Positions 23,746 through 35,700 of a DNA stretch of 64,000 bases are shown here, in pieces. The notes beneath the pieces are model-generated. The model did not search any database. It was not told the DNA's origin and saw only the letters and a program-made list of their open reading frames with translations. The stretch spans positions 38,792,770 to 38,856,769 of the forward strand of contig CM067568.1 of NCBI GenBank assembly GCA_034336665.1, in the 5' to 3' direction. The DNA is from Luscinia megarhynchos. Its lineage: Eukaryota; Chordata; Aves; Passeriformes; Turdidae. The number at the start of each line of letters is the position of its first letter. Positions within the stretch are counted from its first letter, which is position 1. A program made the position numbers and the translations under genes.

Positions 23746-24348
23746 CCCCTCAGCTGCAGGTGCTAGGTGTTCTCTGTGCCTGCAAAGTGGCTGCAGGCAC
23801 CTGTTCTGCTGTCTGTTGAATACCTGCAGGGTTGCTGCATCACATGCACAAGTTTTAGGAGCAATGCAAGCAGTTAATGTACCCTGTGTGCCATGGAGAC
23901 CTCATCCAGGCAGGGCTTTGGGGCAGCACATTTCTTCATCTAACACCAACCATCTGCTGTGGCTGCAAGGTCCCACTCTGCTTGGCAGCTGAGCTCTCAT
24001 GCTGGGGTAGCAGCACCTCTGCATTTCTCCCAGCCATGCTCTGGTGTGTGCCTAAGTGCCAGCTGACACCTGGGTGGTTTAGATGTGAGTGCCAAAGGGT
24101 TCAAGGCTGTGCTCCAAATTCAAGATAGAGATATCTTGTGGGTCCCTCTCACTGTGCAGCAGTGGCAAAGGAGGAAGGCTGCATGAGGAATGGGATGAAG
24201 AAGAGTACATCCATCCTTTATAACTGTGATGGCATGGTAGATGTGGGCAAGCTTCCCTGGGCTGCTGTGTTTGCTGCTGTCTTCCCTGCTGTGAAATCAG
24301 TAGACATCCAAAGATGGTGCTGACCTAAATTAGGGCTGCAGGAAAATT

Positions 24349-24397
24349 TCCCTACGTAGGGACTAAAAGTCCCACTAGTTTAGAGTGGAAACTAGTG
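24349..24397. repeat. Two adjacent short palindromes
   Basis: TCCCTACGTAGGGA (24349-24362) is a perfect 14-base palindrome. Ten bases later CACTAGTTT (24373-24381) and AAACTAGTG (24389-24397) form a perfect 9-bp stem with a 7-base loop. Confidence 0.8.
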
Positions 24398-26979
24398 AAA
24401 TGCCGCGTGATAGAGATGTGCAGAGCAATTCCTGGCTTAGAGATAAGTCTGTTCCTCTGCTCACCCCCTCACAAGATGTTCAAAGAAATGGAAAGACAAC
24501 TCATTTCACACTGGTAAACTGACACACTTCTCAGAGAGCCAGCAAACTGGTTTGTGCAGGTGGGCAAGATGCCCTGCTGGCCAACAGTTTCAGATGGCTC
24601 ACAAAGGATCAGGTATTGATATAAAAAACAAGGATACCCAAAACTGAAGTAAAAAATTTGGCTTAAATAAGATAAAAGATGGCATGATTCTTAGATGTCT
24701 GCTTTGGGGTTCAGGTAAAGAATGGTGGCAAGGAGTTTCTATTTTCCTGTCCCTTCTTTTAAACCAATTTTGGCATTATTAGTGACAAGTCAGGGCCTTG
24801 CACCATCACTGCTGGCATGGCTTAGGGTGTAGCACCTCTCCCTCATCCTGCCTCCAAAGCACCATGAGGGATGAGGTGCCATGGAAGGCTGCAGGTCTGG
24901 GCACTGGTGTTGGCAGCCACATACAAAGCTGTAGGGAAAGTAGCCATGTCCCAGGATTACAGAGCACCTCTCTCTTGCCAGGGTACCAAAATGAAGGGTG
25001 AAAAGCACAGGATTGATGATCATCTGAAAGTGCTCCTTCTCCCTCCCTCCATCTGCTGCTCCAAGCCCCCTGGGGACACCTGTGGGACTTTACAAGCCCT
25101 CTGAAAGAGCCAGCACTAAGCAAGTCCTCCCTTGGTGTTTTGGTGTTTGACCATGAGCGTCCTTTCTTGTGTTCCTCTAAAAAAGGCATTGATGAGCCCT
25201 GGCTGGGGGCTCTGGAGGGATGGACCAGGTTTGGGTCAGGGGCTCAGCCCTGCCTCCCCAGCAGCCTACTCTGGGACTCTGGGCTGTCTCCCAGAGAGCT
25301 GGCATCAGGCAGAGCTGTGTGTGCCAGGTGTGACAGCACGTGCCAGTGCACTGTCCAGGCTGATGGGGCTCATACCCATTTGTGTGTTTGGTTACTCTGC
25401 CAGTGTGGTTCTGCCATTCAGCACTACTTGATGTGTACCTTCTGCACAGCTCCCTGTCCCCTCCTTCACAGCCACCCTGCCCCACAGCCTGTCCTCCCCC
25501 ATGCTGTCTCTGACGTGCTGGGCTCCAGCACTGCTTGTACAAGCCCCACACATGCCTGGGCACAAGCTCACTGCATGTGAGCCTGTTGGCAGAGTTGCTT
25601 GTGCTGAACACCTCCTCCAATCATGCTGCGTGAGCTGAAGGATTTGGGAAGCTCCTGTTCCTACCAAATGGAGTGGAGAGAAGGGAAAACCAGTGCACAC
25701 ACCCCCATAACCCAAAAATGAAGCAGATCCCATTGCAGTGAAAGTACAGTACTAGCATGAGTGTTGTTCACAGCCATCTCCTGCCAAGGTGGGTGTCTCA
25801 GAGTCTGTCTGCAAGAACATACCCTAAAATAAGCTGTACTCAATCCCTGAGAGTCTTGCTTTGCGGTGATGGGTGACGTTGAAGGACATTTTCCTCTGAA
25901 TGGAGCAATGAAGCAGCAATGTAATACACTCAAGAGTCATATATTAATTTGAGACACCATCCACCCCCATGCCATGGATCATGGCTTCAACCAAAGCCCT
26001 GTGAATGTCAAACCCTCCATCAGGCATTGTTCATCCCCTGGGAGCACAATTTTTGCTCCTTGGTTGTTGCAGTTGGATTCACTGCAGCAGTAGCATGTTC
26101 CCAAGGTTGGATCCTGCTGCCAATGTGGCCAGGCTGAACAGCCACGTGTACCTGTCCTGCTCTTGTACTGCCTGGAAATGCACACACTGGGAAGCCCAAA
26201 GGAAGCTGGGGCATGGCCCCTTGCCATCAGCAGTAAGTCTACCCCTGGGTGGATCAGCCCTTCTGGTTAAACGGGTCACTGCCCTTCCTCTTTGGGCCTT
26301 CCCCATCCTCTCCGAACGAGACTGCCACCGAGATGAGTCAAACTGTCAGACAACATCTGCGCCCTCTGCTCCATGCGCTTGGATAGTTCAAGGTGGGCTC
26401 AGCCCAGCAGCGGAAGCACAGAAACCCTGCCTGACTGGGGGGCGTCTGGCAGCTGAACCTTTTCAGCGTCCCCAGAGCAGCTGGGTCATCTGGTTCATTT
26501 TTGACTGATCCCAGAAGGTAGACAAGGCCTGTGAAGACAGCAGTGAGAGGAAGTTTGGCCTTGAATGGATGCACTCTACCAGGGTTTGAGATCTGCTGAC
26601 CTGGAGACTCTTGTAAGTGTACATCTGAGTACTTGCTCATGAGCTGCTCAGCCCTTGCCAGGAACAGATTAGAGGTTGCTCAACTAAATACACAACCTGT
26701 AGATCTGTACAGGACAGGAGAAGGAGAATGAGGTTCATCCCTTCAAAATAGTCCGAGGGTGAACTCTAATAATTGGTTTCTTGAGACTGAAACTCCAGTA
26801 TGTGCAGGAGGTCTGACCCTGCCAACCTCCTGTCAACCCTTCAGCTCTAGCCAGGCTTGCTCTTCCTCTCCAGTGGGGTCAGACGGACCCCATCTGTCTG
26901 GAGCTTGGTGTCCTTATCTGGAAAGCTAGCACATATGGCATTTCCTTTCTACAGTTTCCTTCTTTTAAAATATGGACCC

Positions 26980-26994
26980 AAAAAAAAAAAAAAA
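26980..26994 (+). repeat. A15 homopolymer run
   Basis: Fifteen A residues in unique DNA; no LINE body was recognised beside it. Confidence 0.9.
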
Positions 26995-28739
26995 GCATTA
27001 CTAATGACATTAAAAAAAACCCACATAAAGTGACAAAGCCAAGTACTGAAGACCTAGAAATTTCCGGAAATGGGTTTGCCTGGGCAGCCTAGCTTCAGCT
27101 GCCTTGTGCATATGATCACTTCATGCATTTTGCCCTGGACTGCCACCTCTTCAGCATCCAGACCTTGGGTGGAGGGAGCAACAAGCTGGACAGCTAGGCT
27201 GCCTCCTTTCTTAGCAGGGCTGGAAAACTCCTATAAAGTTGGCGAAGCAAAAGACTGCAGAAAGAAAAGTGATTCTCCTGGGCAGACAGCTGATGCCTCT
27301 CTGGAGAGCTGGGTCTGTGTCTACCCCTGCCTTGAAGGTACTCTGTAAGTTGATGATGAGCCACATAAGCAAGAGCTTCACAGGAGCAGCTGCATCTTCC
27401 TCATTTCCCAAGCTGCTTTAGAGAGGTGCTAAAGATTTGCAGATGCAGTCACAGACATCAGGATCTGGGGTTTGACTAAACTAAGTGCTATATAGTTCTA
27501 AAACCATCAAAAAATTTAGATCCTAGTTGGTTCAAAATGTGTATCCAAAATGAATGAGTACTTATGACCTAATTCTCTTTTGTCTTTTATTTTGTACCTG
27601 TAAAATAGGTATAACTCCATCCCCTCATCCCCAGCTCCAGACCTGAAAAGATGGCTTAAAAAACAGCTTCATTTATTACCCTGAAGCACTCAGTGCTGGA
27701 GTGATGAACATTAGAAAGAGTCTGTGAAGAAAAGGAAAAGCAGGATGTTGGAGCATGCTGACTGCAGGACAAGATGAAGGTAACTCGGCCATCCCAGGGA
27801 ATAAACCCTAGTGGATCATGCAGCTACAGAGCACAGCATGTTACACAGCATGAGGGCATAAATGCAGTGTCCTTTAGGGGTTTAATTATGGGATTTCCAC
27901 AATTTTGAGTGCTTGACTTACAGCCCTTGTCATTTATCAGACTTTCCGGGTGTAAAGTACCTGTTTCCTGTGCATTGGCTGGTTGCACCCAGTAAGGACT
28001 GAAAGTGTTGGTGTTTGCTCTGTGCCAAGTGGGATGAATTTGGTGGGACTGTGCTTCAGCTCTCTGGCACAACCTCACTCTCAGACTCAGCTCAGTCAAG
28101 ATGAAATAGCCCTGGTGACAGAGACTGGGGAAGCTGCCCTCGTTGCAGACAGGACAACATGTGTTGGCAGAGCAGGACATGGCAGAAGCATCTGGTGGAG
28201 AGCAGGGACTATGTTCAATACAGTCATTCACTTAACATCTCAGCACTGATTTCTATGCAGAAGTCTTCAAACTCATGAGAAAATTGCAAACAAGTTGTTG
28301 CAATTGTTGAAATATTGTAAGAAATTATTTGCATAAAATGCTGCATGTGAAGCAAAAACAACCTCGGTGGTTTATAGGAGGCTGAAGTTGGTAACTGCTC
28401 TAGGCTGGATTTTTAAATAGCACTGAATGGCTGTGCAAATGAGATGAGTGAGGTGGACAGGCTGAGATGCTGTTTTGAATGTTGCTGTCATAAGCCTGCT
28501 GCAGGCAAGAGTTCTGGAGCAGCAGGTTTACAGGGAAATTCCAGCACCCACCTATGCTGAGGAAGCTGGTTGCACAGGTGGGACGTAAGGAAAGAGGCTT
28601 TGAAGCAAAAGTGCTGGTTGAAAAATACCTAATGTGCTCTCTTGGTTCTGAGGAACCCATCCTAGTAGTGCTTTTTTTCTCCCCCTTTTTATTTTTTTTT
28701 TCTTTATTTAAAACCTGGAAACATAACTCATAACATAAT

Positions 28740-29075
28740 CCATCCCACAGAGGTAAGATTCAACCTGGACTCCTTTGAGAGAGGTTTCTTCCCAGCCACT
28801 TCATATAAAGGGGCTTGAATAACATTCCTGAATTGCCCCTCCCAAGGTCTTCCTAACCTCATCTTGCTTTGAACATCAGACCTCCACCTTTCCTGCTGCA
28901 GTTGGAGCCTGTTGCTTCTTACCCTGATTTGGCAGCACAGGAACCAGCTGACCACCCTTTCCATTACAACATATGAAAGACTGTTCCTTCCCCACCCACT
29001 TCCCACCCCCAAGACTTCTCTTTTCTAGGCTGAATGGGCGCAACTTCTTCAATCCTTTCTCTTAGGGCAACATTT
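28740..29075 (-). mobile_element. Diverged CR1 LINE fragment, minus orientation
   Basis: On the minus strand the order is: a '...agaaaggattgaagaagttg' / 'cattcagcctagaaaagaga' equivalent of the CR1 'gttcagcctggagaagagaa' phrase, then the 'ggtctgatgttcaaagcaag' equivalent of the CR1 'ctgaacatcaggaaac' phrase, then 'tcttacctctgtgggatgga'. It is old and degraded. Possible further CR1-like DNA extends to about 29420. Confidence 0.55.
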
Positions 29076-32000
29076 CTGTGTGTTTATCCTTTGTGTTGTT
29101 TTCTTCCAGACTACTCCACTTCTTGGCTGGGACTCTGAACGTGTCCTGCACAGGCAGTACAAGGCAGTCATCTCCTCTGCCTTGCCCCAGAAACCCAAGT
29201 CAGTACCTCACCCCTTTGCTGCTGGCAAAGCTTTGGTTTTCAGTGCTGTGTAACCCCTGGATTTTTCCCTGCTACTCTGCTGCCCCATCAGCTATTCTCC
29301 AGATCTGCTGCTTACCACTCACTTTGCTTTACATTTGCATTTGTTCTTGCTGAACTGCATCTTGCTGCTTTCAAACCATTTCCCCTGCAGTCAAGATCAC
29401 ACTAAGCCCAGGCTCCAGAGTACCTGCAGCCACTCTGTCCTGGACAAGACTCATTTCAGCATTGCCTGCTGTATTTTACAAGGGACAAGTACAGGACTGC
29501 TTGGTCCTGTCCTTCCCCTAAAAACCTCTGGAATCATCCTTTCTCCATCAAGCTGCTGGTATGGCAGTAGCCTAGCACTGGTGAGTTTTTCAAGTGCCAC
29601 TGACAGTGATTTCGCAGCTCCTGTGATCAAGATCAAAGAAAATTACCCCAGAGAGAAAGTCGGGGAATGTTATTCACAGTGTAAATTTAGTCACCTAAGT
29701 CAAGCACAGAGATTAGGAGACTGACTCCTGAAGCTCCCCTTCACAGAGGGGGGGAGCCTGGGCAGAGGCAGCAGGAAATCAACTCCCCATGTTGTGCCTG
29801 CAGCAGGTGCCCAGTTCTCACTAAGCTGTGAGCAGATTCTGGTGGAGCCACACTGGGGGTTTCTGCTGTTCTGGGTTGGAGGATCTCTGACCAGGGAAAT
29901 GGCAGGGGGCTCTCACTGCCTATGAGGGGACCACATGGGTCCTCCCAGCTCAGAGAAGCATTGTGAAGGCTCTGCCCATCTTCCCAGGAGACACTTGTCT
30001 CACTTACAGATGCTTATTTTTTCATAAGTGGCAGGAATTCATTAACATCATGGCCAGTTCAAGGGAAAGGAATGCGTTTGCACAAAGCAGGAAAAGGGAT
30101 GCTCTCCTAGTCCTGCTCAGAAAGACCAAGTGTCCAAACCCTCTCCCATGCTGTTGCTCTCTCCTGAGGTATCTTCATCAGCTGTTAATGAAAGCCCAGC
30201 TCTGAGCAAACCAAGGTGCACTCAAACCCTTCCTTCAGTGGATCAAAGAACAGCCTTTGCCATAGCCACATGTCCAGCTCCTGCCAGGACACTCAGCTTC
30301 CCTCACCAGCTTCTGCCAACAGCCCCACCACCCTGCCAGCTGCCTCCCAGACACTGGCCCTGCTGGGTACAAAAGGAAGGTGTTCAACTAATTTGTCCAA
30401 TAATGGAACAAGGATATTTTTCTCTGGGGAAGGAACTCCCTCCACCCAGCAGCCTGCAGAGCAGGACGGGCCAGGTAGAGAGACCTGCTCAGCAGCAGAG
30501 GAGTGTGGTTTTCTCAGGAGAGTGGGAATCCAGCAGTGTGCTTCCTGGAAAGAAAGAGCCACACAGGGTTGCAGAGGTCAGGGGAAGTGTAGCAGTGCAG
30601 CGAGCTGATGGATCCTTCCAGGGCTGTGCTGCCAGCCAGTGCCTTGGGAGGCCTGAACTCAGCACCTCTCACCTCACCAATGCCTTTGGCTACTCCATTT
30701 CTGGAGCCAGCTGTACCAGAAGAGCCCTGTGTGCTACAGGGGGGTTGCAATTTCAGGAAATTGGGTCCCTCAGTGTGGGCTGTTCCAAGCAAACCCATGT
30801 TAAAGAGTGTGGTGGATCCTAGCATTTCCATATAGCACACCAGGAGGAAAAACACACTCAATTCTGTGAAATGTCCAGATAAAAGGACTAAGAGTAGAAC
30901 ACCAGTGCCACAGGATGTTTCTAAAGAGGGAAATGGGTCAAAGTAGAATAGTTTTGCTAGTGCAGCTAAGTCAGGAGATTTCCCTGAGCCACCCAGCCTG
31001 CAGCCAGCCCCATGCAGCTCTTGGTTTTGGCCATGTTTGCTCCTGTGTTGGCTCCATGAGTGGTGAGGAAGAAATGTTAGCAGTGCCCATACAGTCTGCA
31101 CTGTGTTCTAAGCACGTGCACTCTGCAAGTGTGTTTTCTGTGCTGCAATAGAGAAATTATACTCTTTCCCAAATGATAACTGTATCTTTGAGTGCCCTTA
31201 CCTATGTCCTACTGCTGAGACTAGATAGCTGTTCCTGCCTGAGGCAGGAGAAACTCAACCTAAAGGACCAACAGGCAACAGAAACAGTAAGTTGGGAACT
31301 GGGAATTGCTGTGCTTTTTCACAGAAGTGAGTTACTGTGCATGGGCTCATGCCTGTTTCTGGGTTTGCTCCTTATTGCACATGCAAGAACTTAGCAACTC
31401 CAAAGTCTTGTGCTCCTGTCTGTGGATGGAGAGCCTGTTGGCATGTGGCCCTGGCTCATCCTGCTGGATCTGGTGACTTGAGCAGATCAGAAAGCAAATG
31501 GTCCTTGCTTTGGCCCTTTGTGCTCCTGCATTGTCACCTCCAGAGCCACTAGCATGGGGTACTCTGAGGGTACCCCGAAGCTGCTGTCCTAGAGGCTGAT
31601 TGCACGTCTTTAATCTTCTAAAGCAGTTCCAGAGAGCACAGACTGGAGGATGAAGAAGGGGATCCAAAGCAGATTCTCCTTGCTGCTGTCTGCATGGGCT
31701 GATCCATAGATTCTTATATTTACAGCACTTTGTCTGCCAGGGCTGATATTCCTTTATGGGCCAATGGTGATGTAGTAATGAATGTTTTAAAGTGCTATAT
31801 ATCTTTCCTTTATAGAAAATACTAGTCCTACCCAAGCCAGTCCAAATGTTCTATGGTGCTGAGCCCTTCTTCTCACACAGGACGGTGCCAATGGTGCCCA
31901 CGTGAGCCACCTGCAGAGGCAGTGTTTCTGTGGCACCTGCTCAGGGCACCCGTCCCCTCCCCGGGAGCACGTCAGCGCTGCCGGGGGCGGCAGCAGGGGG

Positions 32001-32327
32001 TGGGAGGCTCCTGGGGAGATATGTGGCTGCTTGGGAATTTCCTCAGCTGCTTTGGGGTGACTGAGGTTGCCTGGGGCCGGACTGACCTCCTGCCTGCATA
32101 GGGCTGGCATGGGACACAGTGCCCCTGGAATTTCTGGGGCTCCCAGTGTCACCTCCTCCGCAGTGCCCCCCTTTGAGGGTCCAAGTTTCACAGCCAGAGC
32201 TGGGGCTTTTCTTCCTTTCCATCTCTGCTGCTTGTCTCAGAGAAAACCCATCTCGTTGTTTTTCAACTGCCTGAAGGTGTTTTTCGGGGGTTTTTCAGGC
32301 TATTTTGAAGCTCATTTTTCCCAGATG

Positions 32328-32402
32328 TGCTTTTTTTTTCTTCTTCTTTTTTTTTAATTGGTTTTAAAATTTTTTTTTTGTTCTCTAACTTTTCTTCTTT
32401 GC
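32328..32402 (+). repeat. T/pyrimidine-rich tract upstream of BATF
   Basis: Nearly uninterrupted T and C runs with several T8-T10 blocks, ending just before the BATF promoter motifs. It is low complexity and could be nucleosome-disfavouring. Confidence 0.85.
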
Positions 32403-32403
32403 C

Positions 32404-32695
32404 TTAAAGTTTCCGGCCACGTGACTTTCAGCTTACATCCCTGAGGTTCTGAGAAACCACAGGAGGCTGAGCCCTAAAGGGAAGGTGCAGAGGCTCTGAG
32501 AGGAGAGGCAGCGAAAGTGTCGGAGTGCTGGGCAGGAGGACAGAGTGCTTCTGGGACAGGTGAGAGCAGGGAGCCAAGGGCCACATCAGAGGTGACAGAG
32601 GAGGACAGAGGAGAGGCAGAGAAGCAAGACAGAAAGCAGGCACACCAAGAGCACAGAGGAAGCTGAAGAGACCCTGGGAGGCAGAAACAGCAGCC
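32404..32695 (+). promoter_or_regulatory. BATF: BATF proximal promoter and 5' UTR
   Basis: An ETS-type TTCCGG (32411-32416) and a CACGTG E-box (32418-32423) sit at the edge of the T-rich tract. From about 32440 to the ATG at 32696 the DNA is purine-rich (AGAGGA/CAGAGG repeats) and has no splice acceptor needed to reach the ATG, so it reads as a continuous 5' UTR. No clear TATA box was seen. The start site is inferred, not seen. Confidence 0.55.
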
Positions 32696-32761
32696 ATGCC
32701 CCACAGCTCCGACAGCAGTGATTCCAGCAGCTTCAGCCAGTCTCCCCCTCCCAGCAAGCAG
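32696..32761 (+). CDS. BATF: BATF exon 1 coding part
   Basis: 22 codons from ATG in good context (gcagccATGc) to SKQ, then donor GTAAAG at 32762. The human protein has 21 residues here; the extra residue is in the serine run. Confidence 0.96.
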
Positions 32762-35700
32762 GTAAAGCAGGGGCCCTTCCCCAGCTCTCCCCAGCTATCT
32801 CAGGGTGGGCCAGGGCTGAGCAGGAAGTCGGGTGGCACCCACCGTCGGTGTTCTCACAGTGCAATATGGCAGAGCTTTCTAAGAATGGCTGTGGGGACAG
32901 AGGTGCAGGGCTCAGCCAAGGGCCCTGGCAGAAGCTCCAGCCACTGAGCTGGGTATGGGCAGAGAGAGATGACCTGGTTACCTGGGGCTATCCCAGGGGC
33001 AGCTGGGGGCCCAGGACCCCCTGGGCATTGTGGATCCTGTGATGCATTCCAGGCAGGCAGGAAGCTTTGGCGTGACTGGGTGCTCTGGTGAGGAGCCTGA
33101 GCAGGCACCTCCTGGCCATGGACCAGGGCAGCTCAGGGGCAACCTGCCTGCTTCCTGCTTCTGTGGACAGCACTCAGGACCCAGAAAAACCCTGCTACTT
33201 TGGATCTGCTTTCTTTACTGTTCAGCCTCAGCAGTTTTTAATGTCAGTGATGCTTCACAGAGGGATTTCGTTTTGTTGTGTGGCATACCTTAATGCAGGC
33301 CTTTTGCTGGCAGATAGAGACACAAGTCTGAGGTATTCTCACTGCCTTTTCTGGCTAAACTTTATTTTATCTGTCATTTGCCATTTCTCTAGGGCTGGCA
33401 ACAAGAACAAGTGCCTGAGACTTTGCTCAGAAATCTTGGGGTTCATCTAGGCAGATGATTTTTGGATTCCAAACAAGGATGGGAATGCATCCTGACTTGC
33501 ATCCTAGTAAAGACAGGGCTAAAGCACAAGGTTTTCCAAAGGATAGAGACTGGACTTGATGCAGGATATGGGGCTGCTGTATCTGAGACATTTTCAGGGT
33601 ATTGAAGGCAGGGATAGAACGGTTAAGTTCAAAGAAAAATATCTTGGGCTGGGGGAGGGGGGAGAGGATGTGGACAGATAGATGGGCTGGGAAGATAACT
33701 TTTGTGGCTGAGTTTTGTAGTCTTGTGGAGAAGTGGTGGTGTGAATGTTAAGAGTCCACAAGAGGGGCAGTGCAATATGAAAACAGAAGATGAAAGTCTG
33801 TGTGACAGTTTCAACTGTCAGAAGGCTGCAGAAGGACCAGATCTCAGCAGAGAATGGCTGGTGCATGAAGCTCATGACCTGAAGCCTGGCGGCCTCTGTT
33901 CTCCCTGCCTAAGGGGCTTGGGGGTGTTGCAGTCAGCACTGCAGGCATTGCTAACAGGGGACTCCAAAAATAGGACAGAGATCAGAGAGGTGGAGCAAAT
34001 AAGATCCGTGTTAAAAACAAAAGCTCTGAGTCTGTCTAGTTAAACAAAGCAGGGGTCAGATTGTGTTGTAGGGGTCTGCAGCAAATAAAGCCTAAGGCAG
34101 AAGGGTGATGGAGAAGGGAGGGACCTACAGGGGTGAAAAGAGGAAAACACAGGCTGAATATCTGGAAAAATGGTTTATCCAAGGAGCTGGAATGTCTGCA
34201 GTGCCATTACCCTACAGAGCCACAGGGAAGGAAAAGGTTTTCTGTACAAGAATTCAAATTGTCTTTTTTTCCAGAGAGAGGTCTTTACTCTGGTCCATCA
34301 GACTATATCCCAGGCCAGTGTGTTGGTGAAGGGAGAGTGGTAATTTCCCAGCTGTGCTGGGATCCCTAAGGATATCAGATGTGCCCTTCCTGGCAATCAG
34401 GGGTACCCAAAAGCATCACACACCCCCTGGGCTACAGCTTTATCCTGGTGTGGAGGGTGTGTCCTGTGCTTCAGTGTTATCTGCTGTGTCCCTTTCCCAA
34501 CTACTGTCCTGCAGGGGAAGGGTGAGGGAGAGAATTACCCAGTCATTTCCATGCCTTGTTTCCCTAGGACTCTTCTGATGACATGAGGAAAGTCCAAAGG
34601 AGGGAGAAGAATCGCATTGCTGCCCAGAAGAGCCGCCTGAGGCAGACCCAGAAAGCAGACACACTGCACTTGGTGAGCACTCCCACCCTTTCTCATCCCT
34701 GGTGCTGAGGACTCCTAGGAGACAATGTGCTATTCCCCTGGGACTTGGAGCAGAGATGCTCAGTGGAGGCAGGACAGAAGTGAGGCCAGGGCAGGATGTA
34801 AAAATCAGCTCTTGCAGTGAGAGTACACAGCCCAGGATGACTGCCACTGAAGTGTTTAGTTTTGCACCTAGTTTTGAATCCATCTTTATCTCTCACTCTT
34901 TCATTACTGATTTCCTTTCCCAGCCTCTTCTGACTGAGCTCTTTGATAGCACAGTCTCACTTGGGTTGGCTCTCCCCAGGTTTGACATTCATGCCACCAC
35001 TTATGCAGAGGTGCAACAGCATACAAAGATACTTTTCTGTGGCACTGTGGGCACCCCCAACAGCTCTTCCTGGTGTGAAGAATTAGATATCTGCCTTTCA
35101 GGAGGGATGGTCACTTCTGGCTGCGTGTATTTGGGCATATGTAGTCGGTGCTGGAGCATAAGGGCTGGGGTGCTCTGCATTTTTCACATTGATGGGTGCC
35201 ATCCCATGTATTTTGGGCCACTGGTGAGAAAGAAGAAGAACATGCAGCCTGCAGTGGCCAGAAACCATCATTATCCCTGTGCTGGGCTTGGCTGGCCTTT
35301 GAAAAGTGGTAGTTGAGCTCTTATTCAAAAAAACATCCTTTGATTAGCAGTTTCCATATTCCCATTATTGGAAATAATTCTTAAGAATCCATTTCTGAAT
35401 CTTCCTCCTTACACAGTGCCCTTAGTCCCTGGTTGGAGCTAGATTTAAGACAGAGATTTCACTCTTTGCTCAGTAGCTGATGAACCTTCTAGAGCTGACA
35501 TGGCTCTAGGCTAATTGCATCACATCAGCCAGCAGCAATGGCTCTGGACAACTGTATCCCAGAGAGGTGTGAAAATACTCTTTCCTTGGGGTCAGTGCTC
35601 TCTCCACAGTAATCCTAGAGGTAGGTATGGGCTCTGAGCTTCCCAAGAAAACCCTGCCTAGCTGTGCACCAAAGCATGATGGGGCTGCTTTTCTTAGAGC

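Larger units (their letters stand above)
17546..32403. other. JDP2-BATF intergenic region
   Basis: About 15 kb. It holds CR1 pieces (18512-18580, 19846-20190, 28740-29075), the orphan CpG island (19265-19845), an AAAC microsatellite (23725-23745), two adjacent small palindromes (24349-24397) and an A15 run (26980-26994). A GC-rich segment with a CACGTG E-box (31899-31904) lies about 0.5 kb upstream of BATF. I recognised no protein-coding exon. The longest open frame (30130-30822, 230 codons) matches nothing I know. Confidence 0.6.

Noticed and set aside
30130..30822. A 230-codon open frame between JDP2 and BATF.
   Set aside because: It starts at GTG, shows no recognisable domain or flanking splice or poly(A) logic, and about one frame of this size is expected by chance in 64 kb of this composition.
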